DNA from: Kordiimonadaceae bacterium
GTDB lineage: Bacteria; Pseudomonadota; Alphaproteobacteria; Sphingomonadales; Emcibacteraceae
Assembly: GCA_024236295.1 (NCBI GenBank)
Contig: JACKKT010000012.1
Location: 1 to 64,000 of the forward strand
Direction: 5' to 3'
DNA length: 64,000 bases
The stretch's first letter is position 1; every line of letters begins with the position of its first letter. Made by a program: the position numbers and the translations under genes. A model generated the notes under the pieces. It saw only the letters and a list, made by a program, of their open reading frames with translations, was not told where the DNA came from and did not search any database. Positions 61,530 through 64,000 of this stretch are shown piece by piece.

Positions 61530-63974
61530 GTGATATTTCGGAAAAGCATATTTAATTTATTTTTATTATTCTTTTTGTTCCTGACCCCTCAATATGGGGT
61601 TTTTGCACAAAATACAGACAATAATGTAAATTTAACAGATGAAGAAAAGCTCTGGATAAAACAACATCCTGTCATACGGTCTACAAACGAAATGGAATGG
61701 GCCCCCCTTGATTTTGTTCGTGACGGGAAGCCTTTAGGTTTCTCAATTGATTATTTAAATCTGGTCGCCGAAAAAGTTGGATTAAAAATTGAATTTATTA
61801 ATGGATTGCCCTGGTCTGAGCTCCTTAGAAAATTAAGAAATAAAGAAATTGATATGGCGCAGAGCATCATTCAATCTCCAGAACGTGAGGAATATCTTAA
61901 TTTCACAGTGCCTTATCTTGATTTGCCTATGGTATATTTCGGAAGGCAGGGGTCCAAGCATATATCAAGCATTAATGATTTGCAGAACAAAAGAATAGGG
62001 GTCGTCATCGATTCAATCCCTGACAGGGTTTATAAAGAAAATTTTTCTGAACTTGATCTGGTTGAATTTGACTCTACCCTTCAAGCTCTTAAAGCGCTTT
62101 CTGCGGGGGCAATTGATGTTCATGCTGATATATTGCCCGCTTCGCAATATATGATCAGGACAAGTTTGTTACCGGGTATAGAAGTCATTGGCGACAAATT
62201 TTTTCCGGAAACGGAAAATTCCGATTACATCCGTTTTGCGGCCCGTAAAGACTGGCCGATACTAATTTCAATTTTGGAAAAAGGTATGGCCGCTGTCAGT
62301 CAGGAAGAATTTGTTGCACTAACTGATAAATGGCAGACTTCAAGATCGAGTGGAAGCCTTTCAGACATGGGACTAACTCAGGAAGAAATTGCCTGGCTCT
62401 CGCAGAATAATGTTGTCAGGGTTGCCGCAGACCCGACCGTTGCCCCACTGGAGTTTATTGATAATAATGGTGAAATCACAGGCATCACAGGCGCGTATTT
62501 AAAAAAAATCGCTGAAAAACTTAACATTACGTTTGAAACAGTTGCCAGCCAAAATTGGGCAGATTCACTGAATAAAATCAGTAATGGTGAAGTAGATGTT
62601 GTCGGGCTGGCTTCACCTACTGAGGAAAGATCCAAATATTTTATTTTTACCGATGAATATCTGGAAGTAGTTTACATGATATTTACGCGAAAAGAAGAAG
62701 GGATTTTTGGTAATTTAGACGGGCTTTCAGGACGCAAAGTTGCCGTTATTAAAGAGTATGCCGTAATTGATTATTTAAAGAAAAATTATCCAGATATTGA
62801 AATTGTTGAAACTGAATCTGAAGCAGAAGCATTGCGTCTCGTCGGAACAGGACGTGCTGATGCGCATGTAGGAAGCCTTCCAATGGCAGCCTATAATATT
62901 GCGGATCAGGGACTGACAAATATAGTGGTCTCTGGAGATACGCCTTACAGGGATGAGGGTACTTTTGCCATAAGGAAAGAGCTGCCGTTATTGGCCAGCG
63001 CCATGCAAAAGGCACTTAAATCTATCAGTGCCGTTGAGCGGGCACAGATTTCGAGGGAGTGGATAGGGTCACTCTCCAATGAAGACCCGTTGGACTATGC
63101 TCTGTTTTGGCAAATCGGTATTGTCCTAATTGTCATTTTGGTTATTATTCTGATCTGGAATGCCAGCCTGAGACGTGAAGTCAAGCGGCGAAAATCTGTT
63201 GAAAGGCAACTGATCATTTCACAGATGCGTGCTGAAACCGCGCAGGCTGAGGCTGAGGCGGCAAATGCTGCGAAATCAAATTTCCTTGCCAATATGAGCC
63301 ATGAAATCCGCACGCCGCTTAATGCCATAATAGGCTTTTCTGACGCAATGCTGGCCGGAGTAGGAGGACAGGTTGATAACTTGAAACATAAGGAATATCT
63401 GTCTGATATCAGAAACAGTGGCACACATTTATCGACAGTAATAAATGACATCCTTGATTTATCAAAGATTGAAGCCGGTAAATGGCGACTTGAGGAATGT
63501 GAATTTTCACTGAATAGCTGCCTGATTGAAGCTATTAAAATGTTGACCGCCCAGGCGGAAGGGAAAAATATTGCAGTTTTATATTCACCAAAATCAATTA
63601 CCAGTTCATTGAAAATTATTGGTGATTTAAATGCAATAAAAAGGATTTTTATAAACCTGCTTTCAAATGCAATTAAATACACGCCGCATGGCGGCAAAGT
63701 AGAATGTATGATTAATAAAAAGCGCAACGGCCAGGTTGAAGTGGCTATCATAGATAATGGGATTGGTATTCCCAAAGACAGGCTTGAACAGGTCCAGAAC
63801 CCGTTTGAGCAAATTCATGAAGACCATGATTTAAATGAGGAAGGCACAGGACTTGGACTTCCAATCGTGAAAAATCTGATAGAACTTCATAATGGAAAGT
63901 TCACTTTAATCAGTGAAATAAAAGAAGGAACCCAGGCCATAATTACATTTCCAACAAAACGGGTAATCGGCTGA
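61530..63974 (+). CDS. Sensor histidine kinase with two periplasmic solute-binding domains
   Basis: The 814-residue kinase has a signal peptide (about 1-27). Two type-3 solute-binding domains follow in tandem (about 35-270 and 280-515; WAPLDFVRDGKPLGFSIDYL and VAPLEFIDNNGEITGITGAYL). One membrane span is near 530-550, with a coiled coil after it. HisKA has the phospho-acceptor His in NMSHEIRTPLNAIIGFSD, and the HATPase has NLLSNAIKYT, DNGIGIPKD and GTGLGLPIVKN. The paired domains should bind amino acid-like ligands. There is no receiver domain or response regulator in the window. The start is GTG. Confidence 0.92.
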   Translation: MIFRKSIFNLFLLFFLFLTPQYGVFAQNTDNNVNLTDEEKLWIKQHPVIRSTNEMEWAPLDFVRDGKPLGFSIDYLNLVAEKVGLKIEFINGLPWSELLRKLRNKEIDMAQSIIQSPEREEYLNFTVPYLDLPMVYFGRQGSKHISSINDLQNKRIGVVIDSIPDRVYKENFSELDLVEFDSTLQALKALSAGAIDVHADILPASQYMIRTSLLPGIEVIGDKFFPETENSDYIRFAARKDWPILISILEKGMAAVSQEEFVALTDKWQTSRSSGSLSDMGLTQEEIAWLSQNNVVRVAADPTVAPLEFIDNNGEITGITGAYLKKIAEKLNITFETVASQNWADSLNKISNGEVDVVGLASPTEERSKYFIFTDEYLEVVYMIFTRKEEGIFGNLDGLSGRKVAVIKEYAVIDYLKKNYPDIEIVETESEAEALRLVGTGRADAHVGSLPMAAYNIADQGLTNIVVSGDTPYRDEGTFAIRKELPLLASAMQKALKSISAVERAQISREWIGSLSNEDPLDYALFWQIGIVLIVILVIILIWNASLRREVKRRKSVERQLIISQMRAETAQAEAEAANAAKSNFLANMSHEIRTPLNAIIGFSDAMLAGVGGQVDNLKHKEYLSDIRNSGTHLSTVINDILDLSKIEAGKWRLEECEFSLNSCLIEAIKMLTAQAEGKNIAVLYSPKSITSSLKIIGDLNAIKRIFINLLSNAIKYTPHGGKVECMINKKRNGQVEVAIIDNGIGIPKDRLEQVQNPFEQIHEDHDLNEEGTGLGLPIVKNLIELHNGKFTLISEIKEGTQAIITFPTKRVIG

Positions 63975-64000
63975 TTTAAATTTGCCCTGCTTTAAGCTGG

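Overview
The window looks like chromosomal DNA of a moderately AT-rich, probably marine alphaproteobacterium. This rests on the conserved block at the left end (murA, DUF2948, his genes, UPF0262, low-molecular-weight phosphatase, infA, maf, rng, yacG, tRNA-Phe), in an order typical of that class. I cannot name a genus from sequence alone.

Layout. (1) 1-8171: housekeeping genes, all on the minus strand. (2) 8325-18254: an integrative element of about 9.9 kb inserted in the 3' end of an intact tRNA-Thr(GGT) gene. It is bounded by 19-bp direct repeats (8381-8399 and 18236-18254). It carries a frameshifted tyrosine integrase, a secreted protein built on an 8-residue tandem repeat, a small protein with family-A polymerase palm motifs, a SEL1-repeat protein, a serine recombinase and a retron-type defence cassette. 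The cassette comprises a retron reverse transcriptase, a structured upstream region that may encode its ncRNA, a DUF3800 protein and an overlapping 4-TM membrane protein. (3) 18539-19525: an AT-rich Mrr-like nuclease gene just outside the element. (4) 19623-22696: a membrane protein resembling haem-b anchors and a soluble chemoreceptor with three near-identical PAS domains. (5) 22878-30183: an ECF sigma / ChrR anti-sigma module with SDR, DUF3833, CFA synthase, DUF1365, FAD oxidoreductase, pyrimidine-dimer glycosylase-like and lipocalin genes. This matches the singlet-oxygen/photooxidative stress gene set. Four promoter-like sites sharing an ATCC element and CGTA at 16-18 bp lie in front of its transcription units. 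(6) 30359-37222: an acyl-CoA dehydrogenase with a histidine kinase, two SRPBCC/regulator operons (ArsR and TetR types) with clear palindromic operators, a SIMPL protein and a HAD dehalogenase. (7) 37375-39927: a very AT-rich KAP-type P-loop NTPase, probably horizontally acquired. (8) 40118-42833: an OsmC-YcaO fusion protein and a PAS-like protein. (9) 42893-56388: a carbohydrate locus with a beta-propeller protein, an Nramp-like transporter without metal motifs, an exported NagA-like deacetylase, a NagB-like deaminase, a large heparinase II/III-type lyase, an SDR, a KdgK-like kinase, an S9 peptidase and a Tat-exported Gfo/Idh/MocA protein. It would suit breakdown of a polymer containing amino sugar and uronate. 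(10) 56531-63974: a methionine gamma-lyase-type enzyme with an APC permease, a uridine-kinase-like protein, an MFS/POT-like transporter and a sensor kinase with two periplasmic solute-binding domains.

The strongest candidates for something new are in the tRNA-Thr element: the retron/DUF3800/4-TM cassette with its structured intergenic RNA region, and the stand-alone mini polymerase.
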